From NCBI RefSeq assembly GCF_000021485.1, contig NC_011761.1, forward strand, positions 588,001 to 652,000: a stretch of 64,000 bases of DNA, in the 5' to 3' direction. The notes beneath the pieces were generated by a model that worked only from the letters and a program-made list of their open reading frames with translations, had not been told where the DNA came from and did not search any database. Below are positions 1 to 9,971 of the stretch, piece by piece (position 1 is the stretch's first letter; every line of letters starts with the position of its first letter). The position numbers and the translations under genes are program-made. Source of the stretch: Acidithiobacillus ferrooxidans ATCC 23270 (GTDB taxonomy: Bacteria; Pseudomonadota; Gammaproteobacteria; Acidithiobacillales; Acidithiobacillaceae).

Positions 1-123
1 AAGAAGTACTTATCTGCGGGCGCCATCCGGCGCATGTGGTCTCGGGTTAAATCCCTCGAACGATAAAAATCTCATGAATATCCACCGAAGCGTTGTACCC
101 AACTGACTGAGGAGCTCTCTCCA

Positions 124-450
124 ATGAGTGACGCCATTCTTTATGTGTCTGATGACAGTTTTGAAACGGATGTATTGAAGTCCTCCAAACCGGTATTGGT
201 CGATTTCTGGGCCGAATGGTGCGGACCTTGCAAGATGATCGCCCCCATTCTGGAAGAGATCGCTGATGAATATGCCGATCGCCTGCGGGTTGCCAAATTC
301 AACATCGACGAAAATCCCAATACTCCCCCTCAGTACGGCATTCGCGGTATTCCCACACTGCTCCTTTTCAAGGCTGGCAAGCTTGAAGCGACCAAAGTGG
401 GTGCCCTGAGCAAAGCCCAGCTGACCGCATTCCTGGATAGCCAACTTTGA
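124..450 (+). CDS. trxA: thioredoxin
   Basis: Thioredoxin of 108 residues, the usual size of the family. The redox motif WCGPC lies at residues 32-36, preceded by the standard strand VLVDFWA, and the conserved cis-proline segment GIPTLLLF is present near residue 75. It acts in the cytoplasm as a general disulfide reductant for enzymes such as ribonucleotide reductase. A GAGG-type ribosome binding site lies about 8 bases before the ATG. The trxA-rho order is common in proteobacteria. The 123 bases before it show no other gene. Confidence 0.97.
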   Translation: MSDAILYVSDDSFETDVLKSSKPVLVDFWAEWCGPCKMIAPILEEIADEYADRLRVAKFNIDENPNTPPQYGIRGIPTLLLFKAGKLEATKVGALSKAQLTAFLDSQL

Positions 451-566
451 ATACGCCACGTCCCCGCCGTAAACCCCCCCGGACGCCCAAGTCCTTTCCC
501 AACGAAGATATTCTGGTAGACGACGAAGACGAGAACGCGCTTTGTCCGTCACCTGGCGCTGCGGCG

Positions 567-1823
567 ATGAATCTGACCGACCTCAAACGCAAAACGGCCG
601 CTGATCTGGCGGTGATCTGCCAGGACATGGGGTTGGAGGGTACCGCCCGTCAGAAGAAACAGGAAATCATTTTCAATATCCTCAAGGCGCACGCGCGCAA
701 TGGCGACGCCATTTACGGTGAGGGGGTGCTGGAAATTCTGCAGGATGGATTTGGCTTTCTGCGTGCCGCTTCCGGGTCTTACATGGCGGGGCCGGATGAC
801 ATCTATGTCTCGCCCTCACAGGTGCGGCGCTTTCACCTGCAGACCGGAGACACGGTGTCCGGCCAGATTCGCCCTCCCAAAGAAGGTGAACGCTATTTCG
901 CGCTGCTCAAGGTGGAGAGCATCAATTTCGAAGCGCCGGAAGCAACCCGCAACAAAGTCAATTTTGACGATTTGACGCCTTTGTTCCCGGACGAGCGTTT
1001 GCGCCTGGAATACGACGCGGTACCTTATGGCGAAATGGCTCCGCGGATCATCGATCTGGTATCACCCATCGGCAAGGGCCAGCGCGGTCTGATCGTCGCC
1101 CCGCCCAAAACCGGCAAGACGGTGTTGTTGCAGCAGATTGCCCACGCCATTACCGCCAACCATCCGGAATGCTATCTGATCGTGCTGCTGATCGACGAGC
1201 GTCCTGAAGAAGTGACGGAGATGCAGCGCTCGGTGAAGGGCGAAGTGGTTTCTTCCACCTTTGACGAACCGGCGACGCGCCACACCCAGGTTGCGGAAAT
1301 CGTCCTGGAAAAGGCCAAGCGCCTGGTGGAGCACAAGCACGATGTGGTCATCCTGCTCGACTCCATCACCCGCCTGGCGCGCGCCTTCAACACCGTAGTG
1401 CCGTCTTCCGGCAAGGTGCTGACCGGCGGCGTGGATGCCAATGCGCTGCAGAAGCCCAAGCGCTTCTTTGGCGCCGCACGCAACATCGAAGAGGGCGGCA
1501 GCCTCACCATCATCGCCACGGCGCTGGTGGAAACCGGTTCCAAGATGGACGAAGTCATCTTCGAAGAGTTCAAGGGTACGGGCAATATGGAAGTACATCT
1601 CGACCGTCGTCTAGCCGAGAAACGTACTTACCCGGCCATCAATCTCAATAAATCCGGCACCCGTCGTGAAGAACTGCTGGTCCCGGCCGAGATGCTCAGC
1701 AAGATGTGGGTATTGCGCAAATTGCTCGCGCCCATGGATCCGGTGGAATCCATGGAGTTTCTGCTCGACAAGGTGCGCAGCACCAAAAATAACGCAGAGT
1801 TCTTTGACTCCATGAACCGTTAA
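567..1823 (+). CDS. rho: transcription termination factor Rho
   Basis: Hexameric RNA helicase that ends transcription at Rho-dependent sites. From the ATG at 567 it has 418 residues, almost the E. coli length, and starts MNLTDLKRK as typical Rho does. The N-terminal RNA-binding domain (about residues 1-125) precedes the RecA-like ATPase with the Walker A segment APPKTGKT and the Walker B segment [14 protein letters not shown]. The frame stays open upstream to a TTG at 447 that overlaps the trxA stop; this would add 40 residues, basic then acidic (PRPRRKPP, then [10 protein letters not shown]). No good ribosome binding site precedes 567, so the longer form cannot be excluded. Confidence 0.95.
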   Translation: MNLTDLKRKTAADLAVICQDMGLEGTARQKKQEIIFNILKAHARNGDAIYGEGVLEILQDGFGFLRAASGSYMAGPDDIYVSPSQVRRFHLQTGDTVSGQIRPPKEGERYFALLKVESINFEAPEATRNKVNFDDLTPLFPDERLRLEYDAVPYGEMAPRIIDLVSPIGKGQRGLIVAPPKTGKTVLLQQIAHAITANHPECYLIVLLIDERPEEVTEMQRSVKGEVVSSTFDEPATRHTQVAEIVLEKAKRLVEHKHDVVILLDSITRLARAFNTVVPSSGKVLTGGVDANALQKPKRFFGAARNIEEGGSLTIIATALVETGSKMDEVIFEEFKGTGNMEVHLDRRLAEKRTYPAINLNKSGTRREELLVPAEMLSKMWVLRKLLAPMDPVESMEFLLDKVRSTKNNAEFFDSMNR

Positions 1824-1844
1824 GCGGGCCTGCTGGACGCCCGC
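1824..1844 (+). terminator. hairpin just after rho
   Basis: GCGGGC and GCCCGC form a 6-bp GC-rich stem with a 9-base loop directly after the rho stop codon. No T-run follows, so this is at best a weak or Rho-assisted terminator. It overlaps the proposed -35 region for rpmE. Confidence 0.35.
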
Positions 1845-1862
1845 CCCCTCCGTCCCTATAAT
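1834..1862 (+). promoter_or_regulatory. sigma-70 type promoter for rpmE
   Basis: TGGACG (4 of 6 matches to TTGACA), 17 bases, then a perfect TATAAT. It lies 36 bases upstream of the rpmE start codon and would give rpmE its own transcript separate from rho. Confidence 0.55.
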
Positions 1863-1897
1863 TCGCCTCTTTGTATCAAGGCCCGAGAGTAGCTAAC

Positions 1898-2104
1898 ATG
1901 AAAAGCAATATTCACCCCAAGTACGAAGAGATCACCGTCACCTGTAGTTGCGGCAACGTTTTTAAGACGCGCTCGACCGCGAACCGCGACCTGCATATTG
2001 ATCTCTGCTCCGAATGCCATCCTTTTTACACGGGTAAACAGCGTGCGGTTTCCGCTGCGGGCCAGGTAGAGAAATTCCGCAAGCGTTACGGCGGCGGGCA
2101 GTAA
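1898..2104 (+). CDS. rpmE: 50S ribosomal protein L31, zinc-binding form
   Basis: Small large-subunit ribosomal protein of 68 residues. It starts [12 protein letters not shown], the family N-terminus, and carries the four zinc ligands C16, C18, C37 and C40 (TCSCGN and LCSEC), so it is the zinc-containing (C+) paralogue rather than the zinc-free YkgM form. An in-frame ATG 27 bases upstream (1871) would only add an unconserved leader. Malic enzyme follows after 6 bases. Confidence 0.96.
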   Translation: MKSNIHPKYEEITVTCSCGNVFKTRSTANRDLHIDLCSECHPFYTGKQRAVSAAGQVEKFRKRYGGGQ

Positions 2105-2110
2105 ATCGGG

Positions 2111-3349
2111 ATGGTGGAGGCCGACCCTCAGGCGGATTTGCGGCGCCGGTCGCTGGACTATCACGCCCGTATGCCGGCAGGCAAGCTTTCCGTCGTGCCA
2201 AGCAAGCCCTGCGCCAGCCCCGAGGATCTGTCCCTGGCCTACACGCCAGGAGTGGCGGCCCCGGTGCGGGAGATCGTCGCCGACCCGGATAAGGCTTACG
2301 ACTATACGGCCAAGGGTAACCTGGTGGCCGTTATCAGCAACGGTACGGCGGTGCTCGGCCTGGGTAACGTCGGGCCGTTGGCGGGTAAGCCCGTCATGGA
2401 AGGCAAGGCGCTGCTTTTCAAGCGCTTCGCGGATATTGACGCGTTTGATATCGAAGTGCAGGCGCGCGACGCCGAGCATCTCATCGACGTAGTGGCGGCC
2501 ATCGCCCCGGGTTTTGGCGGCATCAACCTGGAGGATATCGGTGCGCCCGTATGTTTTCAGGTGGAAGAAGCTTTGCAGGCCATGCTGGATATCCCCGTAT
2601 TTCACGATGATCAGCATGGTACGGCAGTGATCGTGGCGGCGGCGCTGCAAAATGCACTGGAATTGCAGGGTAAGGAGTTGGGCCGCGCCAAGGTCGCTAT
2701 TGTTGGTGCCGGTGCCGCCGGAATTGCCATTGCGCGTATGTTGCGGGCACTGGGGGTAGCGGATATCTTCCTGAGCGATTTGCATGGCGTGCTGCACAGC
2801 AAGCGTACGGACCTCACCCAATGGCATAAACCTTTTGCCGTGGCACCCCAGAACTGGGATCTGGCGGCGATGTTGCGCGGTGCCGATGTGGTCATCGGCG
2901 TCTCTGTGCGCGGCGCCATTCCGGAAGCGGCGCTGTCGACGCTGGCGCCCAAGCCGGTAATTTTTGCGCTCGCTAATCCCGATCCTGAGGTGGACCCCGC
3001 CCTGGCGCGGCACCTGCGTCCTGATGCCATTATCGCCACGGGTCGATCGGATATGCCCAATCAGGTCAACAATGTGTTGGGCTTTCCCTTCCTCTTCCGC
3101 GGCGCACTGGATTGCCGGGCTCGGCAGATCAACCAGCCCATGCTGCTGGCGGCCGTGGATGCTTTGGCGAAGCTGGCGCGGGAGCCGGTGCCGGACGCTG
3201 TGCAGACCGTTTACGGGCTGACTGCCCCGCAAGGTCTGACCTTCGGCCCCGAGTACATTATCCCCAAACCTCTGGACCCCCGCCTACGGCCATGGGTCTC
3301 TGGCGCGGTAACCGCTGCCGCCCGGGAAAGCGGCGTCGCGCGGCGCTGA
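2111..3349 (+). CDS. maeB: NAD(P)-dependent malic enzyme (decarboxylating)
   Basis: Oxidative decarboxylation of malate to pyruvate and CO2. The 412 residues match the short malic enzymes that lack the C-terminal phosphotransacetylase-like domain of long MaeB. Visible family signatures are the N-terminal [12 protein letters not shown], the metal-binding segment [11 protein letters not shown] near residue 165, and the nucleotide-binding [11 protein letters not shown] near residue 200. The start ATG at 2111 is 6 bases after rpmE, so the two may be co-transcribed. Cofactor preference (NAD or NADP) cannot be decided by eye. Confidence 0.9.
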   Translation: MVEADPQADLRRRSLDYHARMPAGKLSVVPSKPCASPEDLSLAYTPGVAAPVREIVADPDKAYDYTAKGNLVAVISNGTAVLGLGNVGPLAGKPVMEGKALLFKRFADIDAFDIEVQARDAEHLIDVVAAIAPGFGGINLEDIGAPVCFQVEEALQAMLDIPVFHDDQHGTAVIVAAALQNALELQGKELGRAKVAIVGAGAAGIAIARMLRALGVADIFLSDLHGVLHSKRTDLTQWHKPFAVAPQNWDLAAMLRGADVVIGVSVRGAIPEAALSTLAPKPVIFALANPDPEVDPALARHLRPDAIIATGRSDMPNQVNNVLGFPFLFRGALDCRARQINQPMLLAAVDALAKLAREPVPDAVQTVYGLTAPQGLTFGPEYIIPKPLDPRLRPWVSGAVTAAARESGVARR

Positions 3350-3355
3350 ATCGCG

Positions 3356-4411
3356 ATGCGTCTCGCGGATCTGACGGTTCGCGATCTGCGATTCGCCTTC
3401 GGCCAACTGCTCGCCGCCGTTCTGTTTTTTGCTCTTGTCTGGAAAATTCTTTCCCCCTTTTTGCCAGCCCTTGGCTGGGCTGCCATTCTCGTTTATGCGA
3501 CCTGGCCGCTGGCTGGTCCCATGCGCCGACATTGGCCGCCGGTGCCGGCGGCAGCAGGCGCCACGCTCATGTTGGCGCTGATTTTTATTCTTCCCGTAAT
3601 TTTCCTGAGCATCAGCCTGGGGACGGAGTTGCACCATGTACTGACCGATCTCGGTAGCGTGGATGCACACACGACCCTGGAAGCAAGTCTGAATCGGATA
3701 CCTTGGCTGCATGAACTGCTCGCGCAGATTCCTGCAGCCTGGAAGACGAAACTGATGCCCGGTGCCCTGACCCCCGACCTGTCCGCCTGGGCGGGGCGGC
3801 TGGGTAGTGTTGCGGGTGGAATCGGTCGTTTCGGTACTTTGCTTATACTTGTTCTCATCACCGCCTTTTTCTTCTACCGGCATGGTGAAGTGCTGGTGGA
3901 CCAGTTGCGCCGTTTTGTCGGCCAGGTGCTGGGACAGCGCGGCGATGCTTATCTGCGGACGGTGGCCAGCACCATCCGTGCGGTGATTTATGGCATTCTG
4001 GCGACCGCGGTGGCGCAGGGGGCGCTGGCGGGATTGGGTTACTGGGTGGCGGGACTGCCCGCACCCGTACTGCTGGCCATCGTCACCCTGCTGTTTTCCT
4101 TTATCCCCTTCGGTACCCCGCTGGTCTGGGGGGCAGCGAGCATCTGGTTGCTATCTCAGGGCGAGATTTGGGCGGGAGTGGGCCTGGCCCTGTGGGGTAC
4201 GCTGGTGGTGAGCTGGATCGACAACCTGATCCGCCCGCTGGTGATTTCCAATGCGGTACGGATTCCATTTCTGCTGGTTCTATTCGGGGTGCTGGGCGGT
4301 ATTCTCGCCTTCGGTTTCCTCGGTTTGTTTCTGGGGCCGGTGCTGCTGGCCGTGCTGTTGGCGATCTGGAGTGAGTGGTTGCGGCCAGCGCCTGCTGCGC
4401 CGCAGGGTTGA
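3356..4411 (+). CDS. AI-2E family transporter (PerM/YdiK type)
   Basis: Polytopic inner-membrane protein of 351 residues. Hydrophobic segments lie near residues 15-55 and 70-95, and from about 155 to the C-terminus. The pattern, with a soluble loop around residues 95-150 and the terminal glycine-rich segment FGVLGGILAFGFLGLFLGPVLLAV, is that of the AI-2E/PerM exporter family. Members have been linked to efflux of signalling molecules or to Na+/H+ exchange, but the substrate here is unknown. It begins 6 bases after the malic enzyme stop, suggesting one transcript. Confidence 0.85.
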   Translation: MRLADLTVRDLRFAFGQLLAAVLFFALVWKILSPFLPALGWAAILVYATWPLAGPMRRHWPPVPAAAGATLMLALIFILPVIFLSISLGTELHHVLTDLGSVDAHTTLEASLNRIPWLHELLAQIPAAWKTKLMPGALTPDLSAWAGRLGSVAGGIGRFGTLLILVLITAFFFYRHGEVLVDQLRRFVGQVLGQRGDAYLRTVASTIRAVIYGILATAVAQGALAGLGYWVAGLPAPVLLAIVTLLFSFIPFGTPLVWGAASIWLLSQGEIWAGVGLALWGTLVVSWIDNLIRPLVISNAVRIPFLLVLFGVLGGILAFGFLGLFLGPVLLAVLLAIWSEWLRPAPAAPQG

Positions 4412-4541
4412 ATGTCCGCTCCATGCAGACAGTCAGTTGTCGGCACAGATAAATGTATATGAGCATGTGCCCCAAAAACCCTTTGATCTGTCACCGGAGG
4501 AAAAAACTCGGCGGATTTGCAGCCCGGCGAGCGTCTACTTC

Positions 4542-4570
4542 TTGGCCTGTCTCACGCTAGGCCCTATACT
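4542..4570 (+). promoter_or_regulatory. sigma-70 type promoter for ilvD
   Basis: TTGGCC (4 of 6), a 17-base spacer and TATACT (5 of 6) lie about 110 bases upstream of the ilvD start codon. Transcription would begin near 4577, leaving a structured leader of about 100 bases. Confidence 0.45.
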
Positions 4571-4592
4571 GCGGATACTAACCAGACGGTCA

Positions 4593-4613
4593 GTGTGCCT
4601 TTACTCGGCACAC
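4593..4613 (+). promoter_or_regulatory. perfect hairpin in the ilvD leader
   Basis: GTGTGCC and GGCACAC form a perfect 7-bp stem with a 7-base loop, about 70 bases before the ilvD start and just after the predicted transcription start. No T-run follows and no leader peptide rich in Ile/Val/Leu codons is seen, so it is not a classical attenuator. It could be an operator or an RNA structure. Confidence 0.35.
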
Positions 4614-4681
4614 GGCCACGCTGCCATCGTGGGTGGCATCCACGCGATGCATCCCCTTGCCGAACTTGCCACGAGGACCTC

Positions 4682-6358
4682 ATGCGCTCCGATATGATCA
4701 AAAAGGGTTTTGAACGCACTCCTCACCGCGCCCTGCTCAAGGCCTGCGGTGTCACCGACCAGGATATGGATAAGCCCTTCATCGGAGTGGCCAACTCGTT
4801 CATCGACATTATTCCCGGCCATGTGCATTTGCAGGAGTTCGGACGCATCGTCAAGGAGAACATCCGTGCGGCAGGGGGTGTGCCCTTCGAGTTCAATACC
4901 ATCGGTGTGGATGACGGCATCATCATGGGGCACGACGGTATGCGTTACTCGCTCCCGAGCCGTGAGCTGATTGCGGACTCCATCGAGACGGTGGTGCAGG
5001 CCCATCATCTGGACGCGCTCATCTGTATCCCCAACTGCGACAAGATCGTGCCCGGTATGATCATGGGCGCGCTGCGCTGTGACGTCCCCACGGTGTTCGT
5101 CTCCGGCGGCCCTATGGAGGCCGGTCATCTGTCTGACGGAACGGCGATCGATCTGGTGACGGCCTTTGAGGCGGTCGGCCAGTTCAAGCGCGGGCAGATC
5201 ACCCAAATCCGTCTCAAAGAGATCGAGGACAAGGCCTGTCCGACTTGCGGCTCCTGCTCCGGCATGTTCACGGCCAACAGTATGAACTGCCTGATGGAGG
5301 TCCTCGGTATCGCGCTGCCGGGCAACGGTACCATCCTGGCGACGGCGGCGGCGCGCCGCGACTTGGTGCGGCAGGCTGCGGATCGTGTGGTGGCCCTGGC
5401 CATGGCGGGCGGCCCGACCATGCGGCAACTGGTGGATTTCGATGCCATCGATAATGCGTTCATACTGGATATGGCCATGGGCGGTTCCACCAACACGGTG
5501 CTGCACACCCTGGCCATCGCCCGGGAGGCCGGTCTGGATTATCCCCTGGCGCGGCTGAACGATCTGGCGCAGAAGGTGGCCTACCTTGCCAAGATATCGC
5601 CCGCCCTGTCCACGGTGCATATCGAGGACATCGGCCGTGCCGGTGGTATCCCGGCCATCCTCCATGAGGTCCACAAGCGCAACCCCGATGTGCTGCATCT
5701 GGATAAGCCGACAGTGAGTGGTCAGAGCCTGCGCGAGATCGTATCGGCGGCGGCGGTCAAGGATAGCAGGATCATCCATCTGGCCAGCGATCCCATTTCA
5801 CCCACCGGCGGCCTGCGGGTGGTCTTTGGCAATCTCGCGCCGGAAGGCGGTATCGTCAAAATCGGTGCGGTATTGCCCGCGATGCGCAAGTTCTCCGGGC
5901 CAGCGAAGATTTTTGAGAGTATGGAAACGGCGGCAGACGGTATTCTTGCCGGTGAGGTCAAGGGCGGTGATGTGGTGGTGATCCGTTACGAAGGCCCGAA
6001 GGGTGGCCCCGGAATGCCGGAGATGCTGACGCCTACCGCCAACATCATGGGTATGGGCCTGGGCGAAAGTGTGGCATTGATTACCGACGGCCGTTTCAGT
6101 GGAGCAACTCGCGGGGCCTGTATCGGCCACATCTCCCCGGAGGCGGCGGAGGGCGGCCCCATCGGTCTGTTGAAAGATGGTGACATGATTTCTCTTGACC
6201 TCGACAACGGCAAAATTCATGTCGACCTGAGTGACGAGGAATTGGCCGAACGCCGCAAACATTGGGTGCCGATAGAAAAGCCCCTGAAGTCACCGTGGTT
6301 GCGCCGTTATCGTAAGCTGGTGACTAACGCCGCCAACGGCGCGATCCTGGAGTCCTGA
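4682..6358 (+). CDS. ilvD: dihydroxy-acid dehydratase
   Basis: Dehydrates 2,3-dihydroxy-isovalerate and 2,3-dihydroxy-3-methylvalerate in valine and isoleucine synthesis; a cytoplasmic Fe-S enzyme. From the ATG at 4682 it is 558 residues, the usual length, and begins [19 protein letters not shown]. Cluster-ligand regions are [10 protein letters not shown] and [18 protein letters not shown]; the C-terminal segment [19 protein letters not shown] is also diagnostic. The frame is open 165 bases further upstream, but that part has no family similarity. The partner pathway gene ilvA is far away at 60 kb. Confidence 0.97.
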   Translation: MRSDMIKKGFERTPHRALLKACGVTDQDMDKPFIGVANSFIDIIPGHVHLQEFGRIVKENIRAAGGVPFEFNTIGVDDGIIMGHDGMRYSLPSRELIADSIETVVQAHHLDALICIPNCDKIVPGMIMGALRCDVPTVFVSGGPMEAGHLSDGTAIDLVTAFEAVGQFKRGQITQIRLKEIEDKACPTCGSCSGMFTANSMNCLMEVLGIALPGNGTILATAAARRDLVRQAADRVVALAMAGGPTMRQLVDFDAIDNAFILDMAMGGSTNTVLHTLAIAREAGLDYPLARLNDLAQKVAYLAKISPALSTVHIEDIGRAGGIPAILHEVHKRNPDVLHLDKPTVSGQSLREIVSAAAVKDSRIIHLASDPISPTGGLRVVFGNLAPEGGIVKIGAVLPAMRKFSGPAKIFESMETAADGILAGEVKGGDVVVIRYEGPKGGPGMPEMLTPTANIMGMGLGESVALITDGRFSGATRGACIGHISPEAAEGGPIGLLKDGDMISLDLDNGKIHVDLSDEELAERRKHWVPIEKPLKSPWLRRYRKLVTNAANGAILES

Positions 6359-6364
6359 GCATTC

Positions 6365-7321
6365 ATGAGTAATGGTGAGCTGCATATCGGTGTCTATGTG
6401 GATGCCGAAAATATTCGTTACAACGGTGGTTATGCCATGCGTTATGACGTACTGCGACGTTTCGCCGGGCGGGAAGAGGAGGCGCGACTACTACGCCTGA
6501 ATACCTACATGGCGGTGGATGGCGAGCGCATGAAGCGTGACCGCGAGTACCGGGAACGGATTCGCGGTTATCAGCAGGCGGTGCGCGATCTCGGTTGGAA
6601 AATCATCGAAAAGCCGGTGCGCTGGTTCGTGGACGAAGAAGGCAACAGCATGTCCAAAGCCAATGCCGATCTGGATCTGGCGGTGGATGTGATGCTGCAA
6701 TCCGAGCGCCTGGATCAGGTGCTGCTGGTTACGGGAGACGGGGATTTCCTGCAGGTGGTTCGCGCGTTACAAAATAAGGGATGCCGGGTCGAGGTGCTGG
6801 CGTTCAGGAATGTTTCCAGAGAACTGCAGTATGAAGCGGACGCTTTCTACCCCGGTTATCTGGTGCCCGGGCTGATTCCCACCCGCGGCGACATGCGGGT
6901 GCCGTGGGGGGAGATGGGATCACGCATCCGCGGTATCTGCATCCGCTGGGAGGCGGACCGCGGCTTCGGCTTCGTCCGCTTTTTGACGGGTATTTCCCCA
7001 CGGTTGTGGGTGACCGATACCCGGCAGGACGACTCTCCCTACGAGTCGGCCTTTGTCCACATTTCTGACCTGCCGCGCGAACTGGATACGGATGATCTCC
7101 CGAGCCGGGATATCATTCTGGAGTTTGATCTCGAGCCCAGCGAGACGGAAAAGGGCGGCTTTATCGCTCGCCGCTGCACAGTGGTCAATCGCTATGATGG
7201 CCGCACCGGGGGCTTGTCGAAGCAGCCCGACCGCATCTCCACCACGGAACGGGGGGAGGATGCGGGGTTCATCCGGCAGGACGAAGCCGAGGAGCATGAG
7301 GCGGTCGCCGAATCCTCCTGA
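6365..7321 (+). CDS. NYN-domain (PIN-like) RNase-type protein with C-terminal cold-shock-like domain
   Basis: Protein of 318 residues in two parts. Residues 1-165 form a NYN/LabA-like PIN fold: the early YVDAENI, the central ANADLDLAVDVM and the VTGDGDF motif supply the acidic residues expected for metal-dependent RNA cleavage. Residues about 185-275 hold IRGICIRWEADRGFGFVRFL and later SAFVHISDL, the pattern of a cold-shock/S1-like nucleic-acid-binding domain. An RNA processing or decay role is inferred. It starts 6 bases after ilvD and ends convergent with argA. Confidence 0.8.
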   Translation: MSNGELHIGVYVDAENIRYNGGYAMRYDVLRRFAGREEEARLLRLNTYMAVDGERMKRDREYRERIRGYQQAVRDLGWKIIEKPVRWFVDEEGNSMSKANADLDLAVDVMLQSERLDQVLLVTGDGDFLQVVRALQNKGCRVEVLAFRNVSRELQYEADAFYPGYLVPGLIPTRGDMRVPWGEMGSRIRGICIRWEADRGFGFVRFLTGISPRLWVTDTRQDDSPYESAFVHISDLPRELDTDDLPSRDIILEFDLEPSETEKGGFIARRCTVVNRYDGRTGGLSKQPDRISTTERGEDAGFIRQDEAEEHEAVAESS

Positions 7322-7335
7322 CGCCGCTTCGGTCT

Positions 7336-8643
7336 CTACAGGTTGCGAAAAAATACCTGACTGCGGCGCTGGAAGTTGTAGAGGTGCTGCCGCGGCACCG
7401 GTAAATCCTCCAGGGCGCCGGGGCGAAAGTTGCGCTCCAGAAACCAGTGGGTCGTCTGGGTGCTGAGCACAAAGATCCGCTCCAGTGCCTGCTCCCGCGC
7501 ACGTTCCTGACAGTAGTCGAGCAGCCGCTCGCCGCGCCCCTGACGACGATAGCGGCTGTCTACGGCGAGACAGGCGACTTCGGCCATTCCCTGATCAGGG
7601 AAGGGATACATGGCCGCGCAGCCGATGATCTTGCCGTCCCGTTCCATGACCACGAAGTGGTCCGCTTCGATTTCGAGGCGTTCCCGGCTGCGCCGTACCA
7701 GCACCCCGCGTTCTTCCAAGGGGCGAATCAGATCGAGGATGCCGGGAATATCGGCGACCGTGGCCGTCCGCAGATGCTCGAAGGGGTCTCGGGAAATGAG
7801 GGTACCGAGGCCATCGCGGGTGAAGAGTTCGCGTAGCAGGGCGCCATCCACATGCCGGGATATCAGATGGACGCGGTCTACGTTTCCCGTGCAGGCAATT
7901 GCCGCACTGTGCAGATGCTCGCGCAGCCCGCCCTGGATATCCTCCCGCGCCAGTAATTGCGGTAGTTCGGAGAGGGTGATCTGGCGTATCAGTTGCCCCT
8001 GGGCATCGGTCACACCATCCTCATCCATGAAAAATACCAGCTTGGCGGCGTGCAAGGCCAAGGCCGCCGCTACCGCCACTTCCTCTGCACGGATGTTGAA
8101 CAGGGTACCCGTCGGCGAGACGCCGATGGGGGAGAGCAGGACGATTTCGTCGGCGGCAAGATGGCGTTGGATGGCCTCTGTCGCCACCCTCCGTACCTGC
8201 CCGGTATACTGGTAATCCACCCCCTCCAGCACCCCAAGGGGCTGGGCGATGATGAAGTTGCCGCTGACCACCTGCAATCCCGCATGAGCCATGGGCGAGC
8301 CCATTTGTCCTTCGGACAATGCCGCCTCCACTACTAGACGGGCACCGCCCACCGCTTCACGGAGTACCTGCATGGCCGCCAGGTCGGTGATGCGCTTGCC
8401 GTTGACCCGTTCGGTGCGGAGTTGGTGGGCCAGCAGGGCTGCGTCGATCTGCGGCCCGGCCCCGTGTACCAGGACGACATTGATGCCCAGGCTGTTGAGC
8501 AGGGCGATGTCATGGGCGAGGCTGCGGATACTGCCATCCGCCAGAGCGTCGCCACCGAAATTGATGACGAAAGTCTGCCCGCGAAAGCGATGAATGTAGG
8601 GCGAAGACTCGCGGAAGCTGCGGACGAAGCTATCGGCTGGCAT
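7336..8643 (-). CDS. argA: amino-acid N-acetyltransferase (N-acetylglutamate synthase)
   Basis: First step of arginine synthesis, making N-acetylglutamate from glutamate and acetyl-CoA. The 435 residues show the fused classical layout. An amino-acid-kinase-like domain (about residues 20-285, FVINFGGDALADG and VLVHGAGPQID) is the probable arginine-binding part. A GNAT domain (about 290-435) carries the acetyl-CoA loop YRRQGRGERLLDYC. It is the last gene of the minus-strand run yciB, yciI, bolA, argA. Confidence 0.95.
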   Translation of the reverse strand: MPADSFVRSFRESSPYIHRFRGQTFVINFGGDALADGSIRSLAHDIALLNSLGINVVLVHGAGPQIDAALLAHQLRTERVNGKRITDLAAMQVLREAVGGARLVVEAALSEGQMGSPMAHAGLQVVSGNFIIAQPLGVLEGVDYQYTGQVRRVATEAIQRHLAADEIVLLSPIGVSPTGTLFNIRAEEVAVAAALALHAAKLVFFMDEDGVTDAQGQLIRQITLSELPQLLAREDIQGGLREHLHSAAIACTGNVDRVHLISRHVDGALLRELFTRDGLGTLISRDPFEHLRTATVADIPGILDLIRPLEERGVLVRRSRERLEIEADHFVVMERDGKIIGCAAMYPFPDQGMAEVACLAVDSRYRRQGRGERLLDYCQERAREQALERIFVLSTQTTHWFLERNFRPGALEDLPVPRQHLYNFQRRSQVFFRNL

Positions 8644-8658
8644 CTGAGCACACCGCCC

Positions 8659-8970
8659 CTAAAGGACGTTCAGGGCGATGGCTGGACGCTGTGTTTTGGG
8701 CTGGTTTTGGGCGGCAAACTCCTCCGGGCTATAGGCCTTGATCGTCAGTGCGTGTATCTCCTGACGCACCGGGTCGGTAGCCGCATTGACCAGACGGTGA
8801 CGTGCCAACGGAGGCAAGCCCGCGAACCGACTGCTGACAATGCGTACCTCGTAATGCCCGCCGCCGCCGGACGACGCATGACCACTGTGGGATTTCGTCC
8901 GGTCATTGATTTCCAGGAATTCCGGATTCAGGGCGTCACGCAATAAATTACCAAGGATTTCTTTATTCAT
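8659..8970 (-). CDS. bolA: BolA family protein
   Basis: Small protein of 103 residues with the BolA/IbaG fold signatures: the alpha-beta start [19 protein letters not shown], the [17 protein letters not shown] strand-turn-strand and the helix RHRLVNAA followed by [14 protein letters not shown]. BolA proteins work with monothiol glutaredoxins in Fe-S trafficking. The start codon overlaps the yciI stop by the ATGA arrangement, and its ribosome binding site lies inside yciI, indicating translational coupling. Confidence 0.9.
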   Translation of the reverse strand: MNKEILGNLLRDALNPEFLEINDRTKSHSGHASSGGGGHYEVRIVSSRFAGLPPLARHRLVNAATDPVRQEIHALTIKAYSPEEFAAQNQPKTQRPAIALNVL

Positions 8971-9269
8971 GGCAAAAATACTCCTTTATAAGGGCGAACG
9001 CTGACATCTGCGTAAACACCGGCACTGAGATAAGGTTCGGCGGCAGCCCAGGTATGGGCATCTTCCAACGAGTCAAAACGGGCAATGATCAGGCTGCCGG
9101 TAAACCCTGCTTCGCCCGGTTCTTCACTGTCTATGGCGGGAAATGGGCCCGCAGTCAGTAAGCGCCCCTCGGATTGCAACTGATGCAGGCGCGCCAGATG
9201 ATCGCCTCGCGCCGCCTGGCGTTTGCCCAGAGAGTCGGCATTGTCCGTGCCAATAATGCAGTAATACAT
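8967..9269 (-). CDS. yciI: YciI family protein
   Basis: Protein of 100 residues starting [17 protein letters not shown], with the family pattern [25 protein letters not shown] and a conserved [16 protein letters not shown] segment. YciI proteins are dimeric ferredoxin-like-fold proteins with a proposed His-Asp pair and no settled reaction. An alternative start nine codons upstream gives an unconserved leader. The yciB-yciI neighbourhood is conserved in gammaproteobacteria. Confidence 0.88.
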   Translation of the reverse strand: MYYCIIGTDNADSLGKRQAARGDHLARLHQLQSEGRLLTAGPFPAIDSEEPGEAGFTGSLIIARFDSLEDAHTWAAAEPYLSAGVYADVSVRPYKGVFLP

Positions 9270-9351
9270 GAACCTTTTCCTGTTGGTGAGATGCATGCCC
9301 TAAAGCTGCCCCATTTGTGGCAAGTTGGCAACCGTCTCCGCTGATCAGAGG

Positions 9352-9909
9352 CTATGCCGACGAATCGCCATCTTTAGCCTCTTGCGGCAAAGCACGCGAG
9401 ATCACCACCGCTTGAAAGAGTACGAAAATGACGGTGATGGCGAGCATGCCGAAAAGCTTGAAATCCACCCAGATACCTGTTGAAAACGCATAGGCCACGA
9501 TCAGGTTCAGGACCGCGCCGAAGAGAAAGAAGGCAATCCAGTAGCCGTTGAGGCGCCGCCAGAAAGACAGGGGCAGTGCAGCCGGCAGTTGTCCGCCCAT
9601 CAGGCGTTGCAGGAGCGGCTCCTCGCGCCAGTGGGTAAAGAGCAGTGCCGCCGCGAACAGCACATAGAGAATGCTGGGTTTGATCTTGATGAAGGTGTCG
9701 TTATGAAAATACAGGGTCAGGCCGCCAAAGGTCAGGATCAGCAGGGTGGAGACCCAGGTCATGGTCTCGACCCGGCCCCGCCGCCACCACTGCCAGGCCA
9801 TCAGCAGGATGGCGGCGACGATGAGCACTTCGGTGGCCGTGTAGATCCCGTGAATCCTGTAGGCCACGAAAAAGAGGATGATGGGGAGGAAATCGGTAAG
9901 CAGTTTCAT
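9352..9909 (-). CDS. yciB: YciB / septation protein A family inner-membrane protein
   Basis: Integral membrane protein of 185 residues with about five hydrophobic helices. The start MKLLTDFLPIILFFVAYRIHGIYTATEVLIVA (given here in part as KLLTDFLPIILFFVAY) and the middle segment KIKPSILYVLFAAALL are typical of YciB. The family is implicated in cell-envelope and septum integrity. It lies 82 bases upstream of yciI on the same strand. The divergent DUF815 gene starts 62 bases away, so the gap holds promoters for both directions. Confidence 0.9.
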   Translation of the reverse strand: MKLLTDFLPIILFFVAYRIHGIYTATEVLIVAAILLMAWQWWRRGRVETMTWVSTLLILTFGGLTLYFHNDTFIKIKPSILYVLFAAALLFTHWREEPLLQRLMGGQLPAALPLSFWRRLNGYWIAFFLFGAVLNLIVAYAFSTGIWVDFKLFGMLAITVIFVLFQAVVISRALPQEAKDGDSSA

Positions 9910-9971
9910 GACGCGCCACGGTAAATGGGGTTAAGCTACGCTATCTAATCACAGAAAGGAGTTCGTGGACA

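Noticed and set aside
40-62. GGGTTAAATCCC, resembling a tRNA T-loop
   Set aside because: No acceptor, anticodon or D stem can be paired around it, and the bases run into the trxA leader.
4517-4681. ilvD starting 55 codons upstream
   Set aside because: The added residues are not IlvD-like and would cover the proposed promoter and hairpin.
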